Shown here: positions 1 through 8,562 of the stretch, one piece after another
How positions within the stretch are numbered: position 1 is the stretch's first letter
Layout: every line of letters begins with the position of its first letter
Assembly (NCBI RefSeq): GCF_003290185.1
Contig: NZ_QNFY01000020.1
Coordinates: 1 to 59,793, forward strand
Source: Chryseobacterium lathyri
GTDB taxonomy: Bacteria; Bacteroidota; Bacteroidia; Flavobacteriales; Weeksellaceae
DNA: 59,793 bases
Direction: 5' to 3'
The notes under the pieces: model-generated
Told to the model about the DNA's origin: nothing
The model's database searches: none
The model's input: the letters and a program-made list of their open reading frames with translations, nothing else
Program-made: the position numbers and the translations under genes

Positions 1-121
1 TGTAAATACTTCCTGTATAAAATATTAAAGGCACTGCATCTAAGCAATTTTTTTGCGGTGCTTATATTCATAATTGAAATTTTTGTTTTTAAAATTATGC
101 GCTTGTACTCTTTGAATTTTG

Positions 122-129
122 TAAATTTG
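122..129 (+). promoter_or_regulatory. Candidate -7 promoter element of the R-M gene
   Basis: TAAATTTG matches the Bacteroidetes -7 consensus TAnnTTTG exactly, about 30 bases before the start codon. A TTG at 103-105 could be the -33 element, but its 16-base spacer is shorter than usual. Confidence 0.4.
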
Positions 130-160
130 AAATTTATTATTAAATAAATTTATCATTATA

Positions 161-2809
161 ATGAGTGAAGAACTTATTAAACGAGGTCTACAAAAAAACG
201 GATTAAAATTTGGAAATTATGAGTATTACAATATCGGTGATACAAATATAAATAGTTTGAGAGCATATGATATTATTCCAAATAAACCGTATTCTGATGA
301 AGTCCTTAGAAAAAAACCTGATGGAATATTAGTTGACAGATCAAATAAATCAAATATTCAAGTTTTAGTTGTGGTAGAGCATAAACAACCTTCAGAATTT
401 GATACTCAAATAAAAAAAGAGGTTGCGATAAAACAATGTATCGAAAACTATTGTAAGCCATTAAAGGCTAAAATTGGGATTGTTACTGATGGAACAGATT
501 ATATTTGGCTAAATCCACAATTAAAAAATAATAAATTCGATATTATTCTTCGGGAAGACGACTATCCATTGCATAATCCCTTTTTATATGGTGATAGTGA
601 AGAAATAGAACATTCTTTAGAAATTGTAAAAATGGTTTTGTCAGAAATCAATTCTACAAATTCTAAATTAATAAAGAGGAAACTGCTTAATCCATCAGAA
701 TTAGCTGACAAAGTGTGGCAAACCATATGGTTGGCAAGTGGAGAGAATCCAGATGTTTGCCTAGCTACATTTGTTGAAATATTCATTTTTAAATTTATAA
801 GTGATCTAAATGTATTAACTGAAAATGAAAATGGGCTTGGAGTAAGTTTTAATGAAACTTTATCTAAGGATAGGGATAAGTGTTTAAGGTTTTATTTTAA
901 TTATGTTAGGCCTCATATAAAATTAATATTTCCTGCCAGTGAAACTGATGGAACATCAATAATTAATGGAACAGTCCTGAATCCGGAAATTGAAGAGCAT
1001 AATATATTATTTCATTCAATTTTGAGGGAATTTGATAATTTTGGTGAGTTAACACATATTGAGCCTGAGTTCAAATCACGACTTTATGAACATTTTTTGA
1101 AGAAAAGTATTAGCCAAAAAAACTGGGGCCAATTTTTTACACCAAGAAATATTGTCAAATCCATGGTTGAGTTAAGTGATATAGAAAATCTAACTGATGG
1201 TGCAAAAGTACATGATCCTGCTTGTGGTGTAGGAGGTTTTATTTTGGAGCCAATTTTAACAAAACGACAAAGAGATTTTAGATTTTCAAATGGAGAGCTT
1301 AAATCTAAAATTATATATACTGGTCACGATAGAGATTCTAAAACAATAATTTTGGCGAAAGCTAATATGCTTTTACATTTAAATGAGCTTGTTAGTAGAA
1401 ATTCTGGCAGTCCACAAGAATTTGCTAAATTATTTAATAAAACATTTAGGTCTCTTCATTCCTCATTATTAGGCTCTTTGTCTGAAATTGAAATTGACAA
1501 ATACGATCTGATCCTTACAAATCCACCATTTGTTGTTACTGGTACAAGCAAATTTAAAGAATTTATTTTTGATAATGGAACGTTAAAAAACTATTATAAA
1601 ATAAATGCTATAGGTGTTGAAGGATTATTTTTAGAAAAAATTATAAGATCTACTAAACCTGGAGGTAAAATTTTAACGATAGTTCCTGATGGAATTTTAA
1701 ACCGTGTATCAGACAAAAAAATCAGAGAGTTTATAAAAAAAGAATGCTTAATTGATGCTATTATTTCACTTCCTGAAAATGCTTTTTATACGACTCCTAA
1801 AAAGACATACATACTTGCTTTAACAAAAAAAGTGGATAATACTATTGAGCAGAATACTCCAATTTATTCATATATGGTTACAAAAACTGGAGAAACGCTT
1901 GATACTAATAGGTTTTTAGATGAAAATGATTTACCTGAAATGGTTAAATATTTCAAATATTTTAAAGCAGATAGATTTTCTTTTGAGCCTCCAAATCTTA
2001 AGTGTAAAGTTTGGGATTTTTCTTTGTTTCAATCTGATACTCATTGGAGTATTGATAGATGGTGGACGGAAGAAGAGAGAATTGAATTAGGATTATCTGA
2101 AAGTATGAATGTAACTACAATATCAGATTTTACAATAAGATTAGAGAATGAAAAAATGTTGCTCACTCAAGATATAGAAGAACTGAATAATTTGAAAAAA
2201 ATCTTACCTAAACCAGATCATGTTGAATCTATTAGTTTTAGTAATAAATTATATTTTGAATTATTTATTGGTAAAAGAATTTTAAAAAAACATTTAATAT
2301 TAAACAATGGAGATATTCCTGTTTATAGTGCTAATGTTAAGACGCCATGGGGATATTTAGAAACTTCTAATATTATTGATTTTAATTCAAATTATGTACT
2401 ATGGGGGATAGATGGGAATTGGGAATTTAGTATAAAAAATAAAGGAGTCATGTTCAGGACTACCGACCATTGTGGAGCGATAAAGATATTAAATGAAAGT
2501 ATTAATCCTGAATATCTTTATTATTCTTTAAACTGGATTAAAACGAAAAAAGGTTTAGATAGGGGATTGAGAGCAAGCTTGACCAATATGAACAAAATCG
2601 AAATTGATTTTCCTGTAAAAGTTGATGAGAATGGCATCCCAAAAACTCTTAAAATTAAAAGCAAAGGTAAAACAAAAAAAATATTTGATTTAGATTTTGA
2701 AATACAAGCTGAAATAGCTGCCTTTTATAAAACTTTTGAAGAAGTTAAAACAAGAATAAAAGAAAGAATGCAGCATATTTTAGATTTAGAAATTGAACCT
2801 TTGCAGTAA
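161..2809 (+). CDS. Single-chain restriction-modification enzyme (type IIG-like, R-M-S fusion)
   Basis: This 882-aa protein combines three functions. An N-terminal PD-(D/E)XK nuclease-like region has P53-D54 followed by E73-H-K75. The middle is an HsdM-like N6-adenine methyltransferase, with GQFFTPR near 323, SAM motif I DPACGVGGF near 352 and catalytic NPPF near 454. A C-terminal region (about 690-870) resembles one target-recognition domain of a type I specificity subunit (PVYSANVKTPWGYLE). Such fusions cut and methylate DNA as one polypeptide. No separate HsdR or HsdS gene is in view. It is the only cargo gene seen in the element that ends at tRNA-Phe, which fits a defence or addiction role. 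The recognition site cannot be read from sequence. A start at the ATG at 161 fits the N-terminus of the nuclease domain. Confidence 0.85.
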   Translation: MSEELIKRGLQKNGLKFGNYEYYNIGDTNINSLRAYDIIPNKPYSDEVLRKKPDGILVDRSNKSNIQVLVVVEHKQPSEFDTQIKKEVAIKQCIENYCKPLKAKIGIVTDGTDYIWLNPQLKNNKFDIILREDDYPLHNPFLYGDSEEIEHSLEIVKMVLSEINSTNSKLIKRKLLNPSELADKVWQTIWLASGENPDVCLATFVEIFIFKFISDLNVLTENENGLGVSFNETLSKDRDKCLRFYFNYVRPHIKLIFPASETDGTSIINGTVLNPEIEEHNILFHSILREFDNFGELTHIEPEFKSRLYEHFLKKSISQKNWGQFFTPRNIVKSMVELSDIENLTDGAKVHDPACGVGGFILEPILTKRQRDFRFSNGELKSKIIYTGHDRDSKTIILAKANMLLHLNELVSRNSGSPQEFAKLFNKTFRSLHSSLLGSLSEIEIDKYDLILTNPPFVVTGTSKFKEFIFDNGTLKNYYKINAIGVEGLFLEKIIRSTKPGGKILTIVPDGILNRVSDKKIREFIKKECLIDAIISLPENAFYTTPKKTYILALTKKVDNTIEQNTPIYSYMVTKTGETLDTNRFLDENDLPEMVKYFKYFKADRFSFEPPNLKCKVWDFSLFQSDTHWSIDRWWTEEERIELGLSESMNVTTISDFTIRLENEKMLLTQDIEELNNLKKILPKPDHVESISFSNKLYFELFIGKRILKKHLILNNGDIPVYSANVKTPWGYLETSNIIDFNSNYVLWGIDGNWEFSIKNKGVMFRTTDHCGAIKILNESINPEYLYYSLNWIKTKKGLDRGLRASLTNMNKIEIDFPVKVDENGIPKTLKIKSKGKTKKIFDLDFEIQAEIAAFYKTFEEVKTRIKERMQHILDLEIEPLQ

Positions 2810-2854
2810 TCAAAGATCTTCGGAGTTAGATTAGTAAAATAGTCCACAAAATAA

Positions 2855-2890
2855 CCATCAAAATTAGAAGTTTGTAAATAAATTTGATGG
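2855..2890 (+). terminator. Possible weak terminator after the R-M gene
   Basis: CCATCAAA (2855-2862) and TTTGATGG (2883-2890) form a perfect 8-bp inverted repeat 45 bases after the R-M stop codon. There is no clear T tract behind it, so this is a weak call. Confidence 0.25.
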
Positions 2891-3005
2891 CTACAACTTC
2901 ATTTGACGGTTATGAGATAAATGATTATCTGATGAAGTTATTATTACAAAATGTGTATTCTATTCCTTAGATCTAGACTTTACTTCTAATATACTTTTTA
3001 ATTTT

Positions 3006-3125
3006 TCATACGTGCCTTACCCCTTTATCCAAAATTTCAGAATAATGTTGGGCTGTTTTTAATATTTTATGACCTAACATTTTGCTTACGCTTATAACAG
3101 AATCAAAAGACAATAATATTCCAAG
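3006..3125 (-). pseudogene. C-terminal fragment of a second tyrosine recombinase
   Basis: Read on the minus strand, this stretch encodes VISVSKMLGHKILKTAQHY followed by SEILDKGVRHV and a stop. It aligns with the end of the intact integrase next door (VSKMLGHKSIKTTQHYAKILDKK), including the LGHK box and the catalytic tyrosine. Upstream the frame closes at a stop near 3129, and no other recombinase segment (RxxH box, N-terminus) is visible. It is therefore a relic of a related but different integrase, probably left by an earlier insertion or deletion at the same site. Confidence 0.8.
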
Positions 3126-3430
3126 ATTTTAAGAAATGATAATTAAATCTAATTGATTTAGTCCGTTAGCTGAATATCTATGAAGAGATAGAATTAAATA
3201 CTATGATATAAAATAATTGAAATTTAAGTCAGTCAGTCAGATTTGTTTGGAAAAGCAAAAAAATGTATATTAGTGTTAGTTAGAACAAAACGCTCTTACA
3301 AACTTATTTAAAAAAGTGACCTATTCGTTGACCTATAAAATAAGAGAACAGTATAAAGCCGATAGAGAGGGCTTTTCTTAAAAAGATACAAATTCCTCAC
3401 TGATAGCTATAAATCAAAATTACAATTAAT
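3126..3430. other. Non-coding gap between integrase relic and intact integrase
   Basis: No convincing gene is seen. The gap contains three tandem copies of GTCA-like bases (AAGTCAGTCAGTCAG near 3227), two direct copies of TGACCTAT 12 bases apart (3317-3324 and 3329-3336), and a short hairpin AAAGCC/GGCTTT (3355-3375). The TGACC motifs resemble the GGTGACC motif beside the intact integrase and may be old recombinase-binding sites. Confidence 0.4.
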
Positions 3431-3465
3431 AAAAATGCTGTAAATTATATTTTTACAGCATTTTT
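3431..3465 (-). terminator. Terminator of the integrase gene
   Basis: AAAAATGCTGTAAA pairs with TTTACAGCATTTTT around a short AT loop, directly behind the integrase stop codon. Its A/T flanks allow termination in either direction. Confidence 0.75.
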
Positions 3466-3488
3466 TAAGTTCAAAACTTAAACAGTAT

Positions 3489-4709
3489 TTAGCAATTTGC
3501 AGTTAATATATTTTTTAAGACACTCATGTCTTCACTCACTTTTTTATCCAAAATTTTAGCATAATGTTGAGTTGTCTTAATGCTTTTATGTCCTAGCATT
3601 TTACTTACACTTTCTATAGAAACATTGTTTCCTAAAGTTACTGTTGTTGCAAAAGTATGACGGGCAACATGAAAAGTTAGCTTTTTATTGATCTCACAAT
3701 TCTCGGCAATTGTTTTTAGATACTCATTGACCTTTTGGTTAGTATACATAGGCAGCAGCTTCTCCGAATTTGCAGTTAAGGGATGGTTTTCATATTTTCT
3801 AAGTATTTCCTCAGCTATAGGAAGTAGGGGGATATTCGATGCGATTCTTGTCTTTTGCCTGTGTGTCATGATCCATAAATTACCATCTATTCCTTTAGAG
3901 ATATTGTCTTTTGTCAGATTATTGATATCAATATAAGCCACTCCGGTATAACAGCTAAAAATGAAAATATCCCGGACTAAATTCAATCCCTGGCCAACAA
4001 AGTCTTTATCCCGGATAGTTTTTATTTCCTCTTCTGTTAGGAAGTTTGCAGTAACCTCATTGAATTTTCCTTTGTAGTATATTACTAAATCTTTTTCAAT
4101 CCAATTGTTATGATAACATATTTTCAGAATCTTTGCTAAGTTTTTGGTATGTTTAACTGTAGAATTATTATTACATTTTGCTATCGTTCTAAGAAAAAAG
4201 TCAAAATCATTAAGAAATGTAGGTTCTATTTTTTTGATATTGATGTCCGACTTTTTATGGAAGTTCCATAGAAAGTGCTTTAGATGGGCTAAACAGGTTT
4301 TATAATTTTTCAGAGTAGCCAATGCATATTCTTTTCCAATAAGCTTTTCCATTCTGTTATTGTGTTCTTGAAAAATAGGAATTAAATAACGTTCAGTATC
4401 CTGTTTTCCTATTAAAAGATTCTTGACATCCGTTGCATCAAAGGATTCACCCGATAAGACAAGATTTCTTTCGATTCCGAGGATCCTTGATAGTAAAACG
4501 TCAAAATACTTGTTAATCGTGCGGGCCTCCTCAGAATTGCCTTTTAAGCGGCTCACTTCTGAATTCCATTTAGAAGCATCTACCATTTTCCCTGTGGAGA
4601 ACTCTGAACGTTTTCCATTAACAGTAATTCGTAAGTAAACGGGAACTTGTAAATTATTTTTTGCTTTAGACCTCTTAGCATAGAACAATACTGAAATTTT
4701 AGTTTTCAT
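3489..4709 (-). CDS. Tyrosine recombinase / site-specific integrase
   Basis: This is a Bacteroidetes-type phage or ICE integrase of about 406 aa. It has an N-terminal arm-DNA-binding region (MKTKISVLFYAKRSKAK), a SAM-like core-binding domain in the middle, and a C-terminal catalytic domain with ARHTF, LGHKSIKTTQHY and the nucleophilic tyrosine. The frame is open further upstream to an ATG at 4751 (MGHRTLIST), but 4709 is preferred because MKTKIS is the usual family start and the extension overlaps a repeat-rich regulatory region. The gene reads away from tRNA-Phe, 250 bases from its 3' end, so this tRNA is the likely integration target. The protein looks complete and possibly active. Confidence 0.9.
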   Translation of the reverse strand: MKTKISVLFYAKRSKAKNNLQVPVYLRITVNGKRSEFSTGKMVDASKWNSEVSRLKGNSEEARTINKYFDVLLSRILGIERNLVLSGESFDATDVKNLLIGKQDTERYLIPIFQEHNNRMEKLIGKEYALATLKNYKTCLAHLKHFLWNFHKKSDINIKKIEPTFLNDFDFFLRTIAKCNNNSTVKHTKNLAKILKICYHNNWIEKDLVIYYKGKFNEVTANFLTEEEIKTIRDKDFVGQGLNLVRDIFIFSCYTGVAYIDINNLTKDNISKGIDGNLWIMTHRQKTRIASNIPLLPIAEEILRKYENHPLTANSEKLLPMYTNQKVNEYLKTIAENCEINKKLTFHVARHTFATTVTLGNNVSIESVSKMLGHKSIKTTQHYAKILDKKVSEDMSVLKNILTANC

Positions 4710-4741
4710 ATTAATAACTTTAAAGGTTGAAATTAATGTCC

Positions 4742-4852
4742 GGTGACCCATTAATCAAGATGTTCGATTATTGAACAGCTTTACTGATGGGGCTTTTGAA
4801 GAAATTCGGTTACCTAAAAAATTAATATGCTCAGGTAACCGAAAAGGTCACC
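4742..4852. repeat. Nested GGTnACC inverted repeats between integrase and tRNA
   Basis: The outer pair is GGTGACC (4742-4748) and GGTCACC (4846-4852). The inner pair is TTCGGTTACCT (4805-4815) and AGGTAACCGAA (4833-4843), an 11-bp perfect inverted repeat. All four share the GGTnACC core. The position, between integrase start and tRNA, suggests arm-type recombinase sites or an integrase operator. That function is inferred. Confidence 0.65.
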
Positions 4853-4900
4853 TCCAATTTGAGAGAAAATGGTTTATTTTGATATACCATTTAAAAAAGA

Positions 4901-4930
4901 AACCCCTCAAATCATACAATTTGAGGGGTT
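4901..4930 (-). terminator. Terminator of tRNA-Phe
   Basis: AACCCCTCAAAT and ATTTGAGGGGTT form a 12-bp stem with a 6-base loop, 26 bases behind the tRNA 3' end. On the minus strand it is followed by CTTTTTTAAA, a typical intrinsic terminator tail. Confidence 0.85.
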
Positions 4931-4955
4931 TTGTTAGAAATTGTCTCATTTCTTG

Positions 4956-5028
4956 TGGTTTCTCCAGGAATCGAACCAGGGACACATGGATTTTCAATCC
5001 ATTGCTCTACCAACTGAGCTAAGAAACC
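4956..5028 (-). tRNA. tRNA-Phe (GAA)
   Basis: Read on the minus strand, GGTTTCT pairs with AGAAACC as acceptor stem. The D arm is GCTC-AGTTGGTA-GAGC. The anticodon stem ATGGA/TCCAT encloses TTGAAAA, giving anticodon GAA. The T arm has the TTCGATT loop. The middle T-stem pair is a T-T mismatch. CCA is not encoded. The 3' end faces the integrase and is probably the attachment site of the element to the left. Confidence 0.95.
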
Positions 5029-5134
5029 ATTATATTTTGTTGGCTTACTTCGTTGTTTTAAAGTGATGCAAAAGTAGTAAGTTTTCCTATATGAAGCAAG
5101 TATTAACCGTACTTTTTTAAAATAAAAATAAAAC

Positions 5135-6976
5135 CTACTGATTTTCAGCTGAATTATTTTCCTGTTCCTTTCTGATGTGGTCACTCATCTCCTCCAATAC
5201 AGGCTTTATCGTACTTTCCGGAAGATCACTGATTCGGATATACATCAATCCGTCAATGGCATCGTTAAAGTTTGGATCCACGTTAAAAGCAATCACTTTC
5301 GCATTCTGTTTAATATATTTTTTGATCAGGACAGGTAACCTTAGCTCAGGTTCAAGGTCATCAATAATCTTGTCAAGCTTATTCAAATCAGATTCCATTT
5401 CCTCAAAGAAAATATTTTTATCCCGGTCACGAAGCTTTACCTTGTATTCATTTCTCGGCGTGATATATTGTGCAACTGCTGAATCAAAGTAGTTTGAACG
5501 CATGAATTCAATCATCAGAGATTTTGAAAACTCAGAAAACTTATTGGAAATACTTACACCGCCCATCAAAAACTTATGGTCGGAATTTCTTAAACATACA
5601 TGAACGATTCCTCTCCACAAAAGGAAAAGAGGAAGCGGCTTTTGCTGATATTCTTCACAGATGTAAGCACGGCCCATTTCGATCACTTTTTTGAAGAATG
5701 GATGGATATCCTGCTCAAACTCAAATAAAGAGCTTGTATAGAATCCTTTGATACCATATTTCTTCATAACCTCTTTCCCCAAAGCCATTCTGTAGGCTCC
5801 TGCAAGCTTCTCCGCACTGCTGTCCCAAAGGAAAAGATGATGATAGTGTTTATCATATTCGTCAAGGTCAAACGGTAAATTGCTCCCTTCGCCCACAGCA
5901 CGGAAAGTAAGTTCTCTCTGACGGCCGATCTCCCTCATCACAGAAGGAATTTCCTCGTAAGTCGTGAAATAGATCTCGTAATTTCCGTTACTGAACAGCA
6001 TTTTTTCTGTCCCTTTCAGGCGGTTGATGTCTTTCAGGATATCTTCCTTAGGAGTTTCATCAATGATATTCTGGACAATATTCTCTTCCCTTAACAGCGG
6101 GAATTTTAACGTTAGGTTTTTAAGATTGATGCTTTGGGCCAATGATTTTCTCTTTTCGTAGTAAGATTTCATCATATATACCTTACGCTTCAGGAATTCA
6201 CCCAGCTCTTCAATGGTTTCCATTTCATCCATTGCCTTTACAGTGATGGGCTTTCCTATCCTGATTCTGATCGGTTTTTCCCTGTCATTCATCATTTCCG
6301 CAGGAAGCATCAGCGTTTGTAAACTTGGATGAAGCTTTGCAACCTGATAAAAAAGGCGGCTGTTTTTAGCGTGGAAATACAAGGGAACTACCGGTACTTT
6401 AGCCATTCTGATCAGCTTAAGGGCAGGCTTTTCCCAGTCTCTGTCAAGAATTTCTCCATAAGGATTGTTCTTATTAGATACTTCTCCTGCCGGAAAGATC
6501 CCCACGCAGCCTCCATTCTGAAGATGTTTCAGGGTTTCACGCATTCCCGAAGTGCTGCTGTAAGCTTCCTTTCTGTTTTCAAAAGGATTTACAGAAATCA
6601 CATACGGTTCCATGGGTTTAATTTTTTCCAGAAGGAAATTCCCCATTACTTTGAAATCCGGACGCACTTCTGAAAGGATTTTACACATTAAAATTCCGTC
6701 AATAGCACCCAGAGGATGGTTTGAGACCAGAATAAACGGTCCGGTTTTCGGAACTTTTGCCAGATCTTCTTCAAAAGCCACATAGCTTAAGTTCCTTTCT
6801 CTTACAAATGAGTCGAAAAAATCTTTGCCTTCCTTATCTTTTAATTTGTCGTATAATCTATTAACTTCATTTATTTTGGCAATACTCATCACGGCCGATG
6901 CGACCGGGTTTTTCAGGAACCCAATTTTGCTTAAGCCGGAAGCTGTGATAAGATCGTTTTTCGAAATTAAACTCAT
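5135..6976 (-). CDS. Bifunctional OlsF-like acyltransferase (PlsC domain + OlsB-like N-acyltransferase)
   Basis: This 613-aa protein fuses two acyltransferases. The N-terminal half has PlsC motifs NHPLGAID (86-93) and FPAGE (161-165), as in O-acyltransferases such as OlsA. The C-terminal half (about 320-560) resembles the GNAT-type OlsB/hemolysin family that N-acylates ornithine or glycine (REIGRQRELTFRAVGEG). Fusions of this order are known as OlsF, which make ornithine lipids in Flavobacterium and Serratia; some Bacteroidetes relatives make glycine lipids. It is expected at the inner membrane. It lies 22 bases behind aspartate kinase on the same strand, so the two are probably cotranscribed. 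The amino-acid substrate cannot be read from sequence. Confidence 0.8.
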   Translation of the reverse strand: MSLISKNDLITASGLSKIGFLKNPVASAVMSIAKINEVNRLYDKLKDKEGKDFFDSFVRERNLSYVAFEEDLAKVPKTGPFILVSNHPLGAIDGILMCKILSEVRPDFKVMGNFLLEKIKPMEPYVISVNPFENRKEAYSSTSGMRETLKHLQNGGCVGIFPAGEVSNKNNPYGEILDRDWEKPALKLIRMAKVPVVPLYFHAKNSRLFYQVAKLHPSLQTLMLPAEMMNDREKPIRIRIGKPITVKAMDEMETIEELGEFLKRKVYMMKSYYEKRKSLAQSINLKNLTLKFPLLREENIVQNIIDETPKEDILKDINRLKGTEKMLFSNGNYEIYFTTYEEIPSVMREIGRQRELTFRAVGEGSNLPFDLDEYDKHYHHLFLWDSSAEKLAGAYRMALGKEVMKKYGIKGFYTSSLFEFEQDIHPFFKKVIEMGRAYICEEYQQKPLPLFLLWRGIVHVCLRNSDHKFLMGGVSISNKFSEFSKSLMIEFMRSNYFDSAVAQYITPRNEYKVKLRDRDKNIFFEEMESDLNKLDKIIDDLEPELRLPVLIKKYIKQNAKVIAFNVDPNFNDAIDGLMYIRISDLPESTIKPVLEEMSDHIRKEQENNSAENQ

Positions 6977-6998
6977 ATGTGTTTAGTCGCAGTTAAAA

Positions 6999-8237
6999 TT
7001 ATTGTGTTACCATTTGAACCGTATTTTTGGAAATCTGTTCCAATAATACATTTTTTTCCTGGTAAAATTTGTCAATATGATCCATCTTCGCATTTCTTAC
7101 TGTGAATAAAGATACATTTTTAACCGCTTTGGTTTTAAATATTTTTTGAAGTTCTTCATTAAGCTCATCCACCTGATTGAATTTGTCTTCCAGGCACAAA
7201 GCCAATGAAATAGCAGAATTCTGCATAAGGGATACCTTGATTTTATATTTAGAGAGATATCCGAAAATAAGACTCATATGGTCTTCCGCAATGAATGAGA
7301 AATCTCTTGTTGAGATCTTTAACAGAATCTGATTCTCTTTTAAGATATAAGATTCTTCATGTTGGTTTTTATCCGAAGCTCCAACTTTAGTTCCTCCTTT
7401 GGTAGGATCTACGAAAGATTTTACATAAAAAGGAATGTTTTTTTGCTGCAGAGGCTGCAATGTTTTCGGGTGAATGACACTTGCTCCGTAATAAGCCATT
7501 TCAATGGCCTCCTCATAAGAAATATTGGAAAGAAGAGAAACATCGCTGAATTTCCTTGGATCCCCAGTCATTACTCCCGGAACATCTTTCCAGATCGTCA
7601 TGGCATCAGCATTCAGGCAATACGCAAAAATAGCAGCAGAGTAGTCAGAGCCCTCCCTTCCTAAAGTTACCGTAAAATTATTGTCGTCAGAACCAATGAA
7701 TCCCTGCGTTACATAGCAGATATCCGTATTTAAAGTTGAAATAAATTCTTCTGTTTTTGCCCAATCTACCATACCCTCCCTGTAAGAACTGTCTGTTTTG
7801 ATATAATCTCTGGCATCCAGCCATTGATTCGTAAACTGAATTTCATTCAGGTATTCACTCAGAATTTTTGTAGAGATCATTTCCCCGCAGCTTACGACCT
7901 GGTCATAGACAAAGCTGTAATTAGGCGATTTGTTTCGTCTTAAGAAAGAATCAATATCATCAAAAAATATATTGATCTCAGTAAAAACTACATGGTTTTC
8001 AGGAAACAGACCTTCCGCAATCTCGATGTGTTTTTGTTTTATCTTTTCAATCTCAGTTTGATAGTTATCCTTCTTGAAATAAAGTTCTACAACCTTTTCC
8101 AATTCATTTGTCGTTTTGCCCATTGCTGAAATAACCAGCAGACATTTGGCAAATCCCTGACTTTGTAAAACCATGGATACATTTTTTACACTCTCGGCAT
8201 CTTTTACAGATGCTCCACCAAACTTGAAAATTTTCAT
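6999..8237 (-). CDS. lysC: Aspartate kinase
   Basis: This monofunctional aspartokinase of 412 aa phosphorylates L-aspartate, the first step toward lysine, threonine and methionine. The amino-acid-kinase signature KFGGASV is at residues 4-10 and GREGSDYSAA follows near 190. The C-terminal third fits the ACT-like regulatory region. It has no fused homoserine dehydrogenase. It is the first gene of a probable two-gene unit with the OlsF-like acyltransferase. No leader peptide or attenuator is evident upstream. Confidence 0.9.
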   Translation of the reverse strand: MKIFKFGGASVKDAESVKNVSMVLQSQGFAKCLLVISAMGKTTNELEKVVELYFKKDNYQTEIEKIKQKHIEIAEGLFPENHVVFTEINIFFDDIDSFLRRNKSPNYSFVYDQVVSCGEMISTKILSEYLNEIQFTNQWLDARDYIKTDSSYREGMVDWAKTEEFISTLNTDICYVTQGFIGSDDNNFTVTLGREGSDYSAAIFAYCLNADAMTIWKDVPGVMTGDPRKFSDVSLLSNISYEEAIEMAYYGASVIHPKTLQPLQQKNIPFYVKSFVDPTKGGTKVGASDKNQHEESYILKENQILLKISTRDFSFIAEDHMSLIFGYLSKYKIKVSLMQNSAISLALCLEDKFNQVDELNEELQKIFKTKAVKNVSLFTVRNAKMDHIDKFYQEKNVLLEQISKNTVQMVTQ

Positions 8238-8562
8238 TAATTTGTTAAAAATAAAATTGTTAGATTAAAAATTACATGAGTTTTTTACGGAGGTCAAAAT
8301 TATAAATTTACAACGAGATATGAAAGTTTCTGGCGGCTGGATAGAATTAAGATTTAATTAAAATTGAGACTTGATGAATATTATCAGAATTTTGTTGATT
8401 TATTGTCATCAAATGGGGATTAATTACGCAATGATAATTTTAGGTCTATACCATTGTTGGTTCTGTATGGTGTTGAAAAACAACTGTTAAGGTCTTTTCT
8501 AATAAAAGCTTTCTTTCTCCGATAAATTTTCCGAAATTTGGGGAAAACGTAAAAAGAAAAAT
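8238..8562. other. Divergent intergenic region, aspartate kinase / FBPase
   Basis: No gene is seen in these 325 bases. TAATTTTG on the minus strand (8295-8302) matches the -7 consensus and could serve aspartate kinase. TTTTCC...GGAAAA around 8531-8548 is a short inverted repeat just before the FBPase start. Confidence 0.4.

Larger units (their letters stand above)
1..4955. mobile_element. Right end of an integrated element at tRNA-Phe
   Basis: The stretch between the window start and the tRNA-Phe 3' end carries a tyrosine recombinase reading away from the tRNA, a second recombinase fragment and a restriction-modification gene. It is visibly more AT-rich than the DNA to its right. An integrase next to a tRNA 3' end is the classic layout of an element inserted at that tRNA. 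I looked for a second copy of the tRNA 3' end in the first 4.9 kb and saw none, so the far attachment site probably lies left of the window. The exact boundary is inferred. Confidence 0.55.

Noticed and set aside
562..786. Open frame on the minus strand inside the R-M gene
   Set aside because: It lies wholly within a gene with clear motifs on the other strand and has no recognisable features.
2887..2970. 27-aa frame MATTSFDGYEINDYLM... after the R-M gene
   Set aside because: Too short, no family, and half of it overlaps an inverted repeat; AT-rich DNA yields such frames by chance.
3228..3242. GTCA tandem triplet as a CRISPR or microsatellite locus
   Set aside because: Only three 4-base units; no spacers or longer repeat structure, and I saw no CRISPR array in the window.
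3688..4638. Plus-strand frames opposite the integrase
   Set aside because: The integrase motifs on the minus strand explain the region; the opposite frames look like shadows.
4771..5184. Frames covering the tRNA-Phe region on both strands
   Set aside because: They overlap the tRNA, its terminator and the repeat region and show no protein features.
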